Of a DNA stretch of 64,000 nt, positions 44,839-53,373 are shown one piece after another. Position 1 is the stretch's first letter; each line of letters starts with the position of its first letter. A program made the translations under genes and the position numbers. Origin of the DNA: Bryobacteraceae bacterium (GTDB lineage Bacteria; Acidobacteriota; Terriglobia; Bryobacterales; Bryobacteraceae); contig BPGE01000001.1 in the NCBI GenBank assembly GCA_026002875.1, forward strand, positions 1,488,001 to 1,552,000. Reading direction: 5' to 3'. The notes under the pieces are model-generated. The model saw nothing but the letters and a program-made list of their open reading frames with translations, was not told where the DNA came from and searched no databases.

Positions 44839-45360
44839 GCCACAGTGCGGGAACGCATTGTTGATGCCGAAGAGCGCGTACCCGCGGGCGGCCTGACCGT
44901 CAATTTTCCGCCGGCGCCATTCGATGGTTCTCCGCCAGGGGGATGACCTGCCGGCGAGGCAGCCGATTCGGGTGCACTCGCGCTCCTGACCCGTGATGCC
45001 GCCGTCCGGCCACAGTCCTCAAGCAGGGCGCTGTCAAACAGTCTTGAGTTGATGGCGTCTCATGGGGGTTGCGCTGCTCGTCGACTGAAGACGGGACGGG
45101 ACCGATCGGTCGTGTGCGGGTCATGCAGAAAGAATGAGGGGCCGGAGAGGCCTGTTGACAGTTTCCTTGAGAATTTCCCCGCAAGATATTGGAGCAAGGG
45201 TTCTTTGTCTGTTTGAATGAAAGACCGGAATTCATGGCGGCGCGACGGTGGTGTTCATGGGCGCAGATGTCCCGCAGGGGCGTTTGGGGCGTCGCAGCAA
45301 ACCTTGCAGGATCTTCCCACGCAGCGAAGATTGCGGCGCGCCTGCGGTGGGGCGGGGTTC
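44839..45360. other. Gene-free stretch
   Basis: No coding sequence can be supported. A GTG at 44847 opens a 33-codon frame without recognisable features. The composition changes from balanced to G-rich at about 45120. Confidence 0.3.
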
Positions 45361-45985
45361 GGTTCGTTTCGTAAAATCGCGGTTTTGGTTTTTGGCAGGT
45401 GTTGCGGGGCAAGGGATTGCGGGAGGGGGCACGGGTGGGATGCAGCCGCCGGCCAAGGGCGGCGGGAAACCCGTTGGGGAGGGCGAGGGGGCACGGGTGG
45501 GGAAACGATGCCTCGAGAATCGCCCTGACACGGGGTGCGTGGCTTGCGGCGGACCGGTCGCGCCTGCGGCGCGATGGGGGGTGTTGGAAGGTTGGGGAGG
45601 TTGTGTTTGAACCGCTTGGTCGCAGCCCTTCGGGCTGCTCCCGCGCGGCTCTGTTTGCGCACGAAGGGTTTCGGTTCGTTTCGTAAAATCGCGGTTTTGG
45701 GTTTGGGTGGGTGATGCGGGGCAAGGGTTTGCGGGAGGGGGCACGGTTGGGATGCAGCCGCCGGCCAAGGGCGGCGGGAAACCCGTTGGGGAGGGCGAGG
45801 GGGCACGGGTAGGGAAACGCTGCCTCGAGAATCGCCCTGACACGGGGTGCGTGGCTTGCGGCGGACCGGCCGCGCCTGCGGCGCGATGGGGGGTGCTGGA
45901 AGGTAGGGGAGGTTGTGTTTGAACCGCTTGGTCGCAGCCCTGCGGGCTGCTCCCGCGCGGCTCCGTCGGCTGCGTTTGGGGGGTG
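45361..45985 (+). repeat. 312-bp tandem duplication carrying hairpin repeats
   Basis: Two units start with GGTTCGTTTCGTAAAATCGC at 45361 and 45673, a period of 312. Each contains the hairpin GGGATGCAGCCGCCGGCCAA followed by GGGCGGCGGGAA, a second hairpin CGCGCCTGCGGCGCG, and the unit GCTTGGTCGCAGCCCT then CGGGCTGCTCCCGCGCGGC (45609-45652 and 45921-45964). The units differ at a few percent of positions. Open frames on both strands here simply translate the repeats. Confidence 0.85.
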
Positions 45986-46431
45986 GGGGTGGCGAGGATC
46001 GAGAAGAAGTGCTGGACGAGGCGGAGCCATTCGGTGGAGCGGCGGAGGGTGGGGGAGACGCAGAGGACGGTGGAGCTGGGGCGGGCGAGGGCGAAGTGGA
46101 GGGCCTTGATGGCGGCGAGGGTGGATTTGCCGAACTGGCGGGCGCAGAGGAGGATGAGGCGGTGGGAGGGGGAGTCGAGGATCTGAGCCTGGAGGGGGTC
46201 GGGGCGGAAGCCGAGGCGGGATTCGGCCCAATCCGAGACTGAGGGCGGCAGGGGGGAATCGGGCACAGTTGGGATGCAGCCCTCGGCCAAGGCCGAGGGG
46301 AGCACGGAAGAAGAGGGCGAGGGGGACTGTGGGTGGCAGCCGCTGGAGCGGCTGCAGTAGCCCGTGCGCGAGCGCGAGGGGACCCCGGACAGGAGGGTGA
46401 GGAGGTGTGTGAAAGGAACCGGGTTTTTCAT
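45982..46431 (-). pseudogene. Terminase large subunit-like ATPase, N-terminal fragment
   Basis: The codons give DWAESRLGFRPDPLQAQIL, then RLILLCARQFGKSTLAAIKAL (Walker A at about residues 96-104), FALARPSSTVLCVSPTLRRS and WLRLVQHFF. These are the start of a phage terminase large-subunit ATPase domain. After ILATP (45982) the frame enters the 312-bp repeats and the Walker B and nuclease parts are missing. Residues about 17-56 are themselves encoded by hairpin repeats (46262-46380). It starts 9 bases after the gene at 46440, as in an operon. Confidence 0.65.
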
Positions 46432-46439
46432 GGGAACGA

Positions 46440-47078
46440 TCAGGCGGCCTCCGCGGGGGTGGGATCGGGCGGAAGCGGCGTGTTTTCAGAGGGTTGGGCG
46501 GAAGGGCGAGGCGGGTTTGATCGGAGTTCGTTCTGAAACGAACTTCGGGGGTAAGTGTCAGTCGGGTCAATAATTTGCGGGCAAGGCAGGGCAGGGGTAC
46601 CCCCCTTGCGGACCTGGCGGAGGGTGGAGAGGACCTGGGAGCGGGCGTAGAGGAGCTGGGATTCGCGGACGGCGAGGTAGGTGGGGAGGCGGGAGGACTC
46701 GAGGAGCTGGTGGGTGGCGGCGCCGAGTTTGACTTCGGGCTGGGGGGCGAGTCCGTGCTGGGAGAAGGCGGCGTCCGCGGCGGCGAATTCGGTGTCGAGG
46801 ATGGATGAGTCGAGGGCGAGGACGCGCTGGAGGCGCCATTCGATGGAGGCGAGCTGGCGGATGAGGTGGTATTCGAAGTCGTTCTGGGGGAGGAAGGCGC
46901 GGGCGACCTTGTCGACCATGCGCTCGAAGGCGGCGTGATCCTCGTGGCGAAGGACGAAGAACGAGCGGGCGTAGCGGCCGTGTTTGAGGGCGTTCATGGA
47001 GGAGCGGCGCTTGCCTTCGGGGGTTTTGGGGCCGCCGCCGCGGCGCCGTTTGCGGTTGGGATTGACGGGATTCGCCAT
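46440..47078 (-). CDS. Conserved GPKTPEGK-type protein, phage-associated
   Basis: A 212-residue basic protein. The N-terminus RKRRRGGGPKTPEGKRRSSM followed by NALKHG is the hallmark of a family found beside terminase-like genes in Acidobacteria and others; a small-subunit role in DNA packaging is possible but unproven. The rest is helical (LIRQLASIEWRLQRVLALD). The ATG at 47078 is chosen because GGAGGTGAGG lies three bases upstream; another ATG lies 9 bases earlier. It directly precedes the terminase fragment. Confidence 0.65.
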   Translation of the reverse strand: MANPVNPNRKRRRGGGPKTPEGKRRSSMNALKHGRYARSFFVLRHEDHAAFERMVDKVARAFLPQNDFEYHLIRQLASIEWRLQRVLALDSSILDTEFAAADAAFSQHGLAPQPEVKLGAATHQLLESSRLPTYLAVRESQLLYARSQVLSTLRQVRKGGTPALPCPQIIDPTDTYPRSSFQNELRSNPPRPSAQPSENTPLPPDPTPAEAA

Positions 47079-47165
47079 AGACCTCACCTCCGGGCAGGGA
47101 TTATAGGGGTGGAGGTTTGGCTTTTCGGGGGAGGTTTTGTGAGGGCGGCGGGGAAGTGGTTTGGA

Positions 47166-47939
47166 ATGAGGGGGATGGGGAAGCGAAAAAAAGCGAAAAG
47201 TTGTGTGAAGCTGGCGGGTATGGGAGCGAGTTTCCGGTTGTGCGTGTGGAATGTGATGTGGGCGAAGGCGGGGACGGAGCGGGGGGAGGCGGTGCGGAGT
47301 CGATTGGGGGAGGCGGGATTCGATGGGATTTGCCTGACGGAAGGGACTGCGGGGTTGCTGCCGGAGGGCGGGTTTGTGATCGACTCAGACCCGGACTATG
47401 GATATCGAATGATCGAGGGGAGAAGGAAGGTTCTGTTGTGGAGCCGGCGGCCGTGGAGGGAGGTGGACCGGGTGGGGGACCAGGGGATGCCGGGCGGGCG
47501 GTTTGTGAGCGGGGTGACGGAGACGCCGGCTGGGGATGTGCGTGTGGTGGGTGTCTGTATTCCCTGGGACTGGGCGCATGTGAAGACAGGGAGGAAGGAC
47601 CGCGAGAGGTGGGAGGATCATTTGCGATATCTGGAGGGGTTGGAGCGGTATTTATCAGGCCTTGATGGGGGGCAGGAAGGAGGCGGCCGGCGAGTTCCTG
47701 CCGTCGTTGCCGGAGATTTCAACCAGACGATTCCGCGGACGCGGGCGCGGCTGGATGTGTATGAAGCGTTGATGCGGGCGCTGCGCGGGTGGGACGTGGC
47801 AACGGCGGGGCACGGGGGGATTGATCATGTGGCGCTCAGAGGGGGATTGCGGGCGCTGCGGATAGAGAGGTGGGAAGTGGAGTATGGAGGGGGGAAACGG
47901 GTGAGCGACCATGCGGGGGTGACGGTGGAGGTGGGGTGA
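47166..47939 (+). CDS. Endonuclease/exonuclease/phosphatase (EEP) family protein
   Basis: About 257 residues, of which the domain begins at FRLCVWNVMWAK (the WN strand of the EEP fold). Further fold motifs are FDGICLTEG (catalytic Glu), VVGVCIPWDWAH, VAGDFNQTIP (metal-binding DFN) and the final KRVSDHAGVTVEV with the SDH motif. It is a compact version of the family, which includes DNA-repair nucleases and phosphodiesterases; the substrate is not predictable. ATGs at 47175 and 47220 are alternative starts. It points away from the phage fragments. Confidence 0.75.
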   Translation: MRGMGKRKKAKSCVKLAGMGASFRLCVWNVMWAKAGTERGEAVRSRLGEAGFDGICLTEGTAGLLPEGGFVIDSDPDYGYRMIEGRRKVLLWSRRPWREVDRVGDQGMPGGRFVSGVTETPAGDVRVVGVCIPWDWAHVKTGRKDRERWEDHLRYLEGLERYLSGLDGGQEGGGRRVPAVVAGDFNQTIPRTRARLDVYEALMRALRGWDVATAGHGGIDHVALRGGLRALRIERWEVEYGGGKRVSDHAGVTVEVG

Positions 47940-48164
47940 GGGGAATCGATGGGGGCGGTCAGCGTTCGAAGATCGAGAGCCTCTTCATGATGGCCTCGAA
48001 GAAGGGGTTCCGGTCCGATTGCCTGCCATAAGCTGTGGCAGCTCCGGCAATTCGCATCGAGGGGAGGCAGGAGGCAGCCGTGGTGTGGAGGGGGTGAGTG
48101 AGGAGCTTCGGGGGGTGGCGTGGTTTGAGGGAAAAGAACGACGATTGAGGAGGGAAGTGGCAGC
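47940..48164. other. Gene-free spacer
   Basis: Between the EEP gene and the end of hicA there is no supportable gene or repeat. Confidence 0.4.
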
Positions 48165-48413
48165 TTAGTCCTCGTGAAAGAAGTGCGGGCGGAGATCCGA
48201 GGCCGGGATGAAGCGGGACGCCTGTCTAAAGATGGCTTGCAGAGTGCCCTTATCCAGTTCGTGATGCAGCGGAACCAGAAGAGTTTCGCGGGCTCCGGCG
48301 GGTGTCAACCGTCAGAGATTGAGGTGGCTGCCCTGCTGGCTCTGGATCGTAAACCCGAAGCTGCGAAGAATGGCTAGCACTTCTGCGCCGGAAAGGACTC
48401 GGAGACGGCCCAT
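48165..48413 (-). pseudogene. hicA: hicA toxin, interrupted by one stop codon
   Basis: Reading from the ATG at 48413 gives MGRLRVLSGAEVLAILRSFG then FTIQSQQGSHLNL, a TGA, and then RLTPAGARETLLVPLHHELD KGTLQAIFRQA. This is the HicA mRNA-interferase fold with the catalytic His in the QGSH motif and the HHELDKGTL strand-helix. A single nonsense codon (RC of tca at about 48318) splits it; without it the protein would be 82 residues, normal for HicA. It overlaps the antitoxin stop (TGATG). The toxin is probably inactive while the antitoxin remains. Confidence 0.75.
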
Positions 48414-48634
48414 CAGGCGGCGGACGCGAGCTCGAGGGTGGCGAGGACGATGGGGCGATCGGCGAGGCCGAGTTCGGAGAGGTTCTCGTCTTTGAGGAAG
48501 AGGGCCACGCTCTCCTCGATGTTCCGGACCAGCTCGTCAAGCGTTGGGGCTTGAGTGACGATGGGAAGCTCGAGGCACTCGGCAACGTAATAACGTTCGC
48601 CGCGGCGGATGGCGAACTGGATGGTTCGTTTCAT
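48413..48634 (-). CDS. hicB: HicB-family antitoxin
   Basis: A 73-residue protein, KRTIQFAIRRGERYYVAECL, then LPIVTQAPTLDELVRNIEES and VALFLKDENLSELG. This is the partial RNase H-like fold of HicB antitoxins (short form without a C-terminal DNA-binding domain). The ATG at 48634 is used because the sequence before it does not fit the family. Here hicB precedes hicA, the less common order. Confidence 0.85.
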   Translation of the reverse strand: MKRTIQFAIRRGERYYVAECLELPIVTQAPTLDELVRNIEESVALFLKDENLSELGLADRPIVLATLELASAA

Positions 48635-49234
48635 GCTGCGTCCCGTGCGTATTCCCAGAATAGGACGGGTCAGGCAGGGAGGGGAAGTGGGTGTAGCGGG
48701 TGGAGAGGCGGGAAGCGGGTGAGCAACCATGCCCTGCGCAGGTGTAGATCGCGCGATGAGTCGTGATGGAGAGCGATTCTGTCAGAAGGATGTGCCTTCT
48801 GAAGTATGGCCTCGATGAGGAGAATCACGGTGAGGTTGCCCGAGGCGGCGCTGCGGGCCAGGGTTGGGACCCCTTGTTCTCGCGGCCCAGCAAACACAGT
48901 TGGGATGCAGCCCTCGCGCAAGCGCGAGGGGAAGCCCATTGGGGAGGGCGCGGCGGGAAGGGAAGAGTGTCTGCGTGCTGATTCGGGGATTGGTGGAAAG
49001 AGGGCTGGGGGGAAGGACGGTCTATGGGATCACCGCCGATCTGGCTGGGAGTCTTGCGGGCGGTGAGAAGGCGGCGACAAATGCGCGGAGCAAGTTCTGC
49101 CGGGGATGCCGGATGTCTTCGACACGGGGCGATTGGAGGCACTGGCGAACGGGGACGGTTGCTGGACCTACTGGGCTGACGGGTGATGCGGCAGTTGGCG
49201 CCGGCGGTGGTGGTGCGCGAGGCGGTGTAGACGT
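48635..49234 (+). other. Decayed accessory DNA with hairpin repeat and CopG-like remnant
   Basis: An ATG at 48815 reads MRRITVRLPEAALRA, the N-terminal strand of a ribbon-helix-helix (CopG-type) antitoxin, but the frame then enters unrelated sequence. Shortly after, at 48901-48932, lies the hairpin repeat GGGATGCAGCCCTCGCGCAA then GCGCGAGGGGAA. The rest to 49234 contains no supportable gene. Confidence 0.35.
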
Positions 49235-49663
49235 TTACGGCGGATTTCCTTGGGGGGCGTGGGGTGAGTCTGGTTCTTCGCGGGCGACGTTGGCGCGGAG
49301 GAACGAAGCATAGGCGGCCTCGTCGAGGCGGCCGGCCGCGAGCGTGAGGACGGCCTGGGCGGCGTCTTCCTCGCTGGCCGTGAAGCGGTAGCCGTTCAGC
49401 TCGAGGAAAAGGATTCCGATGACGAAGCCGGTGCGTTTGTTGCCATCGACGAAAGGATGGTTTCTGATGATGGCGACCGTGTACGCAGCGGCGAGGTCGA
49501 CGATGTCCGGCGCCTTTCCGCAGGCGGCGAGATGGCGGGGACGCGCCATGGCCGATTGCAGCAGTTCTGCGCCGCGGAGACCCTCGGCGCCGCCGTGGAG
49601 GGACAGCAGGCGCTCGTGCAATGCGAGTGCGTCGCGCTCGTCAATCCAGAGCGGATCTTTCAT
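49235..49663 (-). CDS. doc: Doc/Fic-type death-on-curing toxin
   Basis: A 142-residue Fic-fold protein. The active-site motif HPFVDGNKRT (H69 to T78) matches HxFx(D/E)GNxxR of Doc, which phosphorylates EF-Tu. Upstream helices (DALALHERLLSLHGGAEGLR) and the downstream GFVIGILFLELNGY are typical of death-on-curing proteins. All catalytic residues are present, so the toxin should be active. Its ATG overlaps the antitoxin stop by 4 bases, the usual antitoxin-first order. Confidence 0.9.
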   Translation of the reverse strand: MKDPLWIDERDALALHERLLSLHGGAEGLRGAELLQSAMARPRHLAACGKAPDIVDLAAAYTVAIIRNHPFVDGNKRTGFVIGILFLELNGYRFTASEEDAAQAVLTLAAGRLDEAAYASFLRANVAREEPDSPHAPQGNPP

Positions 49664-49887
49664 CTAGAGAGGACGCGCAGGGTGTTCCGGTACCGGGAGA
49701 TGATGTCCTCGGCCTTGGCCATCTTCTCCTCGAAGGCGGGGTCATAGGGGGTGAGGCGGTAGCTGCCGTCCGGGGCTTCGATGAGGAAGAGCGGGTCTCC
49801 GTCCTTGGCCTGGAGGCGGCGGATGACGTCTTTCGGCAGGACGACGCCGAGGGAATTGCCGAAACGGCGGAGCTTGAGCTGGACCAT
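49660..49887 (-). CDS. AbrB/MazE-type antitoxin paired with Doc
   Basis: A 75-residue protein beginning MVQLKLRRFGNSLGVVLPKD, the swapped-hairpin AbrB/SpoVT DNA-binding fold, followed by VIRRLQAKDGDPLFLIEAPD and a helical tail that would cover the toxin. The ATG at 49887 is chosen because AGGAGG lies 8 bases upstream; a GTG 9 bases earlier overlaps that site. Such antitoxins usually repress their own operon, and an inverted repeat sits directly upstream. Confidence 0.88.
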   Translation of the reverse strand: MVQLKLRRFGNSLGVVLPKDVIRRLQAKDGDPLFLIEAPDGSYRLTPYDPAFEEKMAKAEDIISRYRNTLRVLSR

Positions 49888-49904
49888 GCAGAGCACCTCC
49901 TGTA

Positions 49905-49918
49905 ATTACGATTGTAAT
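49905..49918. promoter_or_regulatory. Probable operator of the toxin-antitoxin operon
   Basis: ATTAC-GATT-GTAAT is a perfect inverted repeat 17 bases upstream of the antitoxin start, within the only AT-rich patch (TGTAATTACGATTGTAATAA) of the area. Its position fits autorepression by the AbrB-type antitoxin. Confidence 0.5.
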
Positions 49919-50210
49919 AACATCGGGGCCCGGGTGCAAGAGGGGGAAGACCTGCGGGGCGGGCGCGAACAGGCGCCGGGTTGTTTCCCACGGGAATTTC
50001 GGGGTACACTGCGCCGCCGGGGAGAGGAGCCCGAACAGGGCCATGATCATCATTCTCTCGTGCGCATGAGGCGGTCAGTTCCTTTCGTGGTGATCTGAGT
50101 CTGGAGAAACCCAAAATCTACCACCGGAACGCCGCCTCGGGCACCGCGCCCGCGTTACCCGAGTGTCTGCTCAACTCCCGCTAAGTTCAGATAAGGCTTT
50201 TGGCGAGGTC
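49919..50210. other. Spacer between the toxin-antitoxin pair and dndA
   Basis: About 290 bases without a supportable gene, repeat or terminator. The G-over-C bias of the left part of the window fades in this stretch. Confidence 0.35.
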
Positions 50211-51341
50211 TCAATAAAGGGCTTTGATGACTCTTACCACCTCTTTCCAATCAACATCGGGAGTAAGGTGGCACCAGGAGAGGCGGATTGCCCCCCTGAT
50301 TCGTTCGGCGCTGAGCCCCATGGCTTCAAGAACGTGACTGGGCTGATAACTGGCTGACGTGCAGGCAGAGCCATTGGACACGGCCAAGATGCCTTTTAGA
50401 GCCACCATGATGGCTTCGGAGTCCAACCCCGGAATGGAGAGGTTGACGACGTGCGGCATGGTACGATCTTCATCACCATTGAACTCGGGATTCAGTTGGC
50501 TCAGTTCCGCGATAGCTTTCTTGCGAAAAGTCCGGCAGATATTCATCCAACTCGAACTCTCGCTGGCGGCCAGCTCTGCGGCGCGCCCCAACCCCACTAT
50601 CAGTGGCACAGGAAGGGTTCCTGGCCTCAAGCCGCGCTCTTGCCCGCCACCGTAGCACAGGGGTTCCAGAGGAGGGCGTTGGAATTCTCGCCGCCGGCAC
50701 ACGAGTGCCCCAATCCCTTTCGGCGCATAGAGCTTGTGCCCGCTGATGCTGATGAAGTCGATCCGCTTCTCCTGGAGAGAAGCAAAATCTTTTCCGAATC
50801 CTTGCGCAGCGTCAACGTGAAAATAGCAGGTGTGATCGCGAAGTACGGAACAAATCTCGGGAATTTTTTGGAGGACTCCCGTCTCATTGTTAACATGCAT
50901 TACGGACACGAGCAAAGTGTCTGGGCGCAAAGCTTTTCTGATCAGATCTGGATCTACCCAGCCGCCGGATGTCGGCGGTACGAGCGTCACCTTGAAACCG
51001 TGCTTCTGCAGGGCAGCGAGCGGCTCAAGGACTGCTTTGTGTTCAATCATCGTGCTGACCAGATGCTTCCGGCCTGTTTGCTCGCCATACCGGGCGAGGC
51101 CGAGAATGGCGAGATTGTTGCTCTCGGTAGCGCCACTTGTGAAGATCACCTCGTCACGCTCAGCATCGACTACAGCAGCGACCGCTGATCGAGCACGTTC
51201 CACGGCCTGTTTGGCTCTCGCTCCGAACTCGTGGGTTCTGCTTCCGGCGTTCCCATATTCCTCCAAGCAGTAATGAGCGACATCCGCCCAGACCCGCGGC
51301 TCGATTGGGGTGGTCGCGTTACAATCCAGATACACCGGCAT
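50211..51341 (-). CDS. dndA: DndA-type cysteine desulfurase
   Basis: A 376-residue PLP enzyme of the NifS/IscS family. MPVYLDCNATTPIEPRVWAD and the GATESNNLAILG segment open the fold. The PLP lysine lies in SISGHKLYAPKGIGALV, and the persulfide-forming Cys in SNGSACTSASYQPSHVL. In DNA phosphorothioation DndA mobilises sulfur from cysteine for DndC. The assignment to dndA over a housekeeping iscS rests on the divergent neighbour, which is dndB. The divergent dndA/dndBCDE layout is the standard one. The gene looks intact, but none of dndC, dndD or dndE is in the window. Confidence 0.85.
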   Translation of the reverse strand: MPVYLDCNATTPIEPRVWADVAHYCLEEYGNAGSRTHEFGARAKQAVERARSAVAAVVDAERDEVIFTSGATESNNLAILGLARYGEQTGRKHLVSTMIEHKAVLEPLAALQKHGFKVTLVPPTSGGWVDPDLIRKALRPDTLLVSVMHVNNETGVLQKIPEICSVLRDHTCYFHVDAAQGFGKDFASLQEKRIDFISISGHKLYAPKGIGALVCRRREFQRPPLEPLCYGGGQERGLRPGTLPVPLIVGLGRAAELAASESSSWMNICRTFRKKAIAELSQLNPEFNGDEDRTMPHVVNLSIPGLDSEAIMVALKGILAVSNGSACTSASYQPSHVLEAMGLSAERIRGAIRLSWCHLTPDVDWKEVVRVIKALY

Positions 51342-51405
51342 CGGCGTTCAACTCCCTGCTCGCGTGAAGCCAGAAACAATCCTACCACAAAATGTTCGCA
51401 TCCTC

Positions 51406-51434
51406 TTGCTATCCTGTTCGTTTTGTTTTAACGT
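51406..51434 (+). promoter_or_regulatory. Possible dndB promoter in the divergent spacer
   Basis: TTGCTA at 51406-51411 and TAACGT at 51429-51434 are 17 bases apart, in the AT-rich part of the dndA-dndB spacer (TGTTCGTTTTGTTTTAACG). The -10 match is weak. Known dnd operons are repressed from this spacer by DndB, but I cannot identify an operator here. Confidence 0.3.
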
Positions 51435-51497
51435 ACAGGTGAGGCGTGCCGCTCGAGACAACAGTGAGCCAAGAACAGGGAAGAGAGGTTGAGCAGA

Positions 51498-52082
51498 ATG
51501 AACGCGCCGTTTGAGTACGTCTTCCCAGCGATTCGAGGTGTACAGGCAGGTCGAGAGTATTACGTCTCGATGTGCCCATTGAGGCTGATACCGAAGATCT
51601 TCCTGTTTGACGAAGAGGAGCTGGTTCCCGAGTTGCGTGCGCAGAGAATCCTGAACAAGGCCCGGATACCCGAGATCGCACGCTACATCACGAGCAACCG
51701 TGACAACTACATCTTCTCAGCCATAACTGCCTCGATCGATGCCGAGGTTGGCTTCACTCCATTAGCCACCGGTGCTGAGGGAAGCCGCGTAGGGCTACTT
51801 CATGTCCCAATGTCGGCCCGGTTTATCATCAACGATGGCCAACATCGGAGGGCGGCCATTGAGATGGCGCTTCGGGAATGCCCGGATTTGGGGGATGAGA
51901 CCATCGCCGTGGTCTTTTTCCTCGACATTGGGCTCAAGCGCTGCCAGCAAATGTTTGCTGATCTCAACCGTTACGCAGTCAGACCGTCACGCTCAATCGG
52001 CATCCTCTATGACCACAGGGACGATTCGGCGGAGCTTGCACTCCCCCGCCCCACGATTTCGTTGGACACTGATTTGCGATAA
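51498..52082 (+). pseudogene. dndB: dndB, truncated by an IS3-like element
   Basis: The first 181 codons of DndB, the regulatory protein of DNA phosphorothioation. The family start YVFPAIRGVQAGREYYVSMC and the signature INDGQHRRAAIEMAL (DGQHR at 113-117) are clear, followed by FADLNRYAVRPSRS. At 52042 the sequence becomes the end of an IS3-like element and the frame stops at 52082 inside it. Intact DndB is about twice as long. The ATG at 51498 fits the family; a TTG lies 9 bases upstream. No remainder of dndB is found after the IS. Confidence 0.85.
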
Positions 52083-52093
52083 GGAGTGTCAGT

Positions 52094-52483
52094 ATGTCCA
52101 ACACGAAACATTCGGATTCCGGGCCCGCGCAAGGAGCCCGGAGGGCGACTGAAGCGGGGCCGGAATCCGGCCGCGCTGGCAAGGGCCGTTGGTCGGCCAA
52201 ACGCAAGATGAGCGTGGTGCTGGAGCTGCTTCGCGGCGCCGATCTGGAGTCCACGAGCCGCAAGTACGGCGTCACGGCGGCGACCCTGTCGGAGTGGCGC
52301 GAGGCCTTCCTGGCGGCCGGCGAAGCAGGACTCAAGATCCGGCAGGAGGATCTGGTCGACGAGCAGGGCCGCCGGATGAAGTCGGTGATCGCCGAACTGG
52401 CGATGGAGAACGAGCTGTTGCGGGAGCGCATCCGGCGCACGGAGGACGAGAAGCCTTTTCTGCGGTGGAGGTCGAAGCGATGA
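52094..52483 (+). CDS. IS3-family OrfA (third copy)
   Basis: A 129-residue helix-turn-helix protein, about 95 percent like the copies at 27732 and 28922 (for example DLESTSRKYG and LAAGEAGLKIR). The coiled-coil ELAMENELLRERIRR is present. It overlaps OrfB by 4 bases. Confidence 0.92.
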   Translation: MSNTKHSDSGPAQGARRATEAGPESGRAGKGRWSAKRKMSVVLELLRGADLESTSRKYGVTAATLSEWREAFLAAGEAGLKIRQEDLVDEQGRRMKSVIAELAMENELLRERIRRTEDEKPFLRWRSKR

Positions 52484-53373
52484 GCCGTGCCCGGTCGATC
52501 TCCACGGGACGCTGCTACGGGCGGGCTCGGGTGCTCAAGGCCTGGGGCCTGCCGCGGTCGACGTTCTACCAGCGGCGCCGCTGCGAGGCTTCGCCTCGCC
52601 CGCCCGCCAGGCGCGGCCCGAAGACCCGCTACACCGATGAGCAGCTCACCGAGCAGATCCGGCGTACGATTCACGAGTCGCCCTTCCACGGCGAAGGCCA
52701 CCGCAAGGTGTGGGCGCGGCTGCGCCTGGCCGGCGTGCGCACCTCCCTGCGGCGCGTGCTGCGCCTGATGCGCCAGCACCAGTTGCTGGCGCCGCAGCGG
52801 CAGCCGCAGCCGGTCGAGCCGAAGCGGCACGAGGGAACCATCGTCGCCGGGCGGCCCAACCAGATGTGGGGCATCGACGCCACGGCCGGCTTCACTCTCC
52901 GGGATGGACAAGTGCCCATCTTCGCCATGATCGATCACTGCTCGGCCTGCTGCCTGAGCATCCACGTGGCCCGTCGCGGCACGCGGTTTGAAGCGCTCGA
53001 GCCTGTGCGCCAGGCCGTGCGCGAGCAGTTCGGAGGCTTCTCCGAAGGCATCGCCCTGGGCGTGAAGCTCCGTCATGACCACGGCTCCCAATTCATGAGC
53101 GACGACTTCCAGCGGGAGATCCGCTTTCTCGGCATGGAGTCTTCACCGGCCTTCGTACGCGAGCCCGAAGGCAACGGCTGCATCGAACGCTTCTTCCGCA
53201 CTCTCAAGGAGCAGCTTCTCTGGGTGCGGCACTTCGAAACCCTGGAAGAACTGGCCGAAGCGCTGGAAGAATTCCGCCGGCGCTACAACGAGCACTGGCT
53301 CATCGAACGGCTCCAATTCCGATCCCCGCGGCAGGCTCATCAGGCCCTGCTTGCGCTCGAGCCTGCCGCATGA
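52480..53373 (+). CDS. IS3-family transposase OrfB (third copy)
   Basis: A 297-residue DDE transposase with WGIDAT (D133), KLRHDHGSQF (D200) and NGCIERFFRTLKE (E236). It is intact and in frame, and differs from the 26842 copy by scattered substitutions, so it is an older relative. Confidence 0.93.
   Translation: MSRARSISTGRCYGRARVLKAWGLPRSTFYQRRRCEASPRPPARRGPKTRYTDEQLTEQIRRTIHESPFHGEGHRKVWARLRLAGVRTSLRRVLRLMRQHQLLAPQRQPQPVEPKRHEGTIVAGRPNQMWGIDATAGFTLRDGQVPIFAMIDHCSACCLSIHVARRGTRFEALEPVRQAVREQFGGFSEGIALGVKLRHDHGSQFMSDDFQREIRFLGMESSPAFVREPEGNGCIERFFRTLKEQLLWVRHFETLEELAEALEEFRRRYNEHWLIERLQFRSPRQAHQALLALEPAA

Noticed and set aside
44900-46570. Long - strand frames with Pro/Arg-rich products around 45-46.5 kb
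   Set aside because: Most of the length translates tandem hairpin repeats; only 45982-46431 in one frame has real terminase-like motifs.
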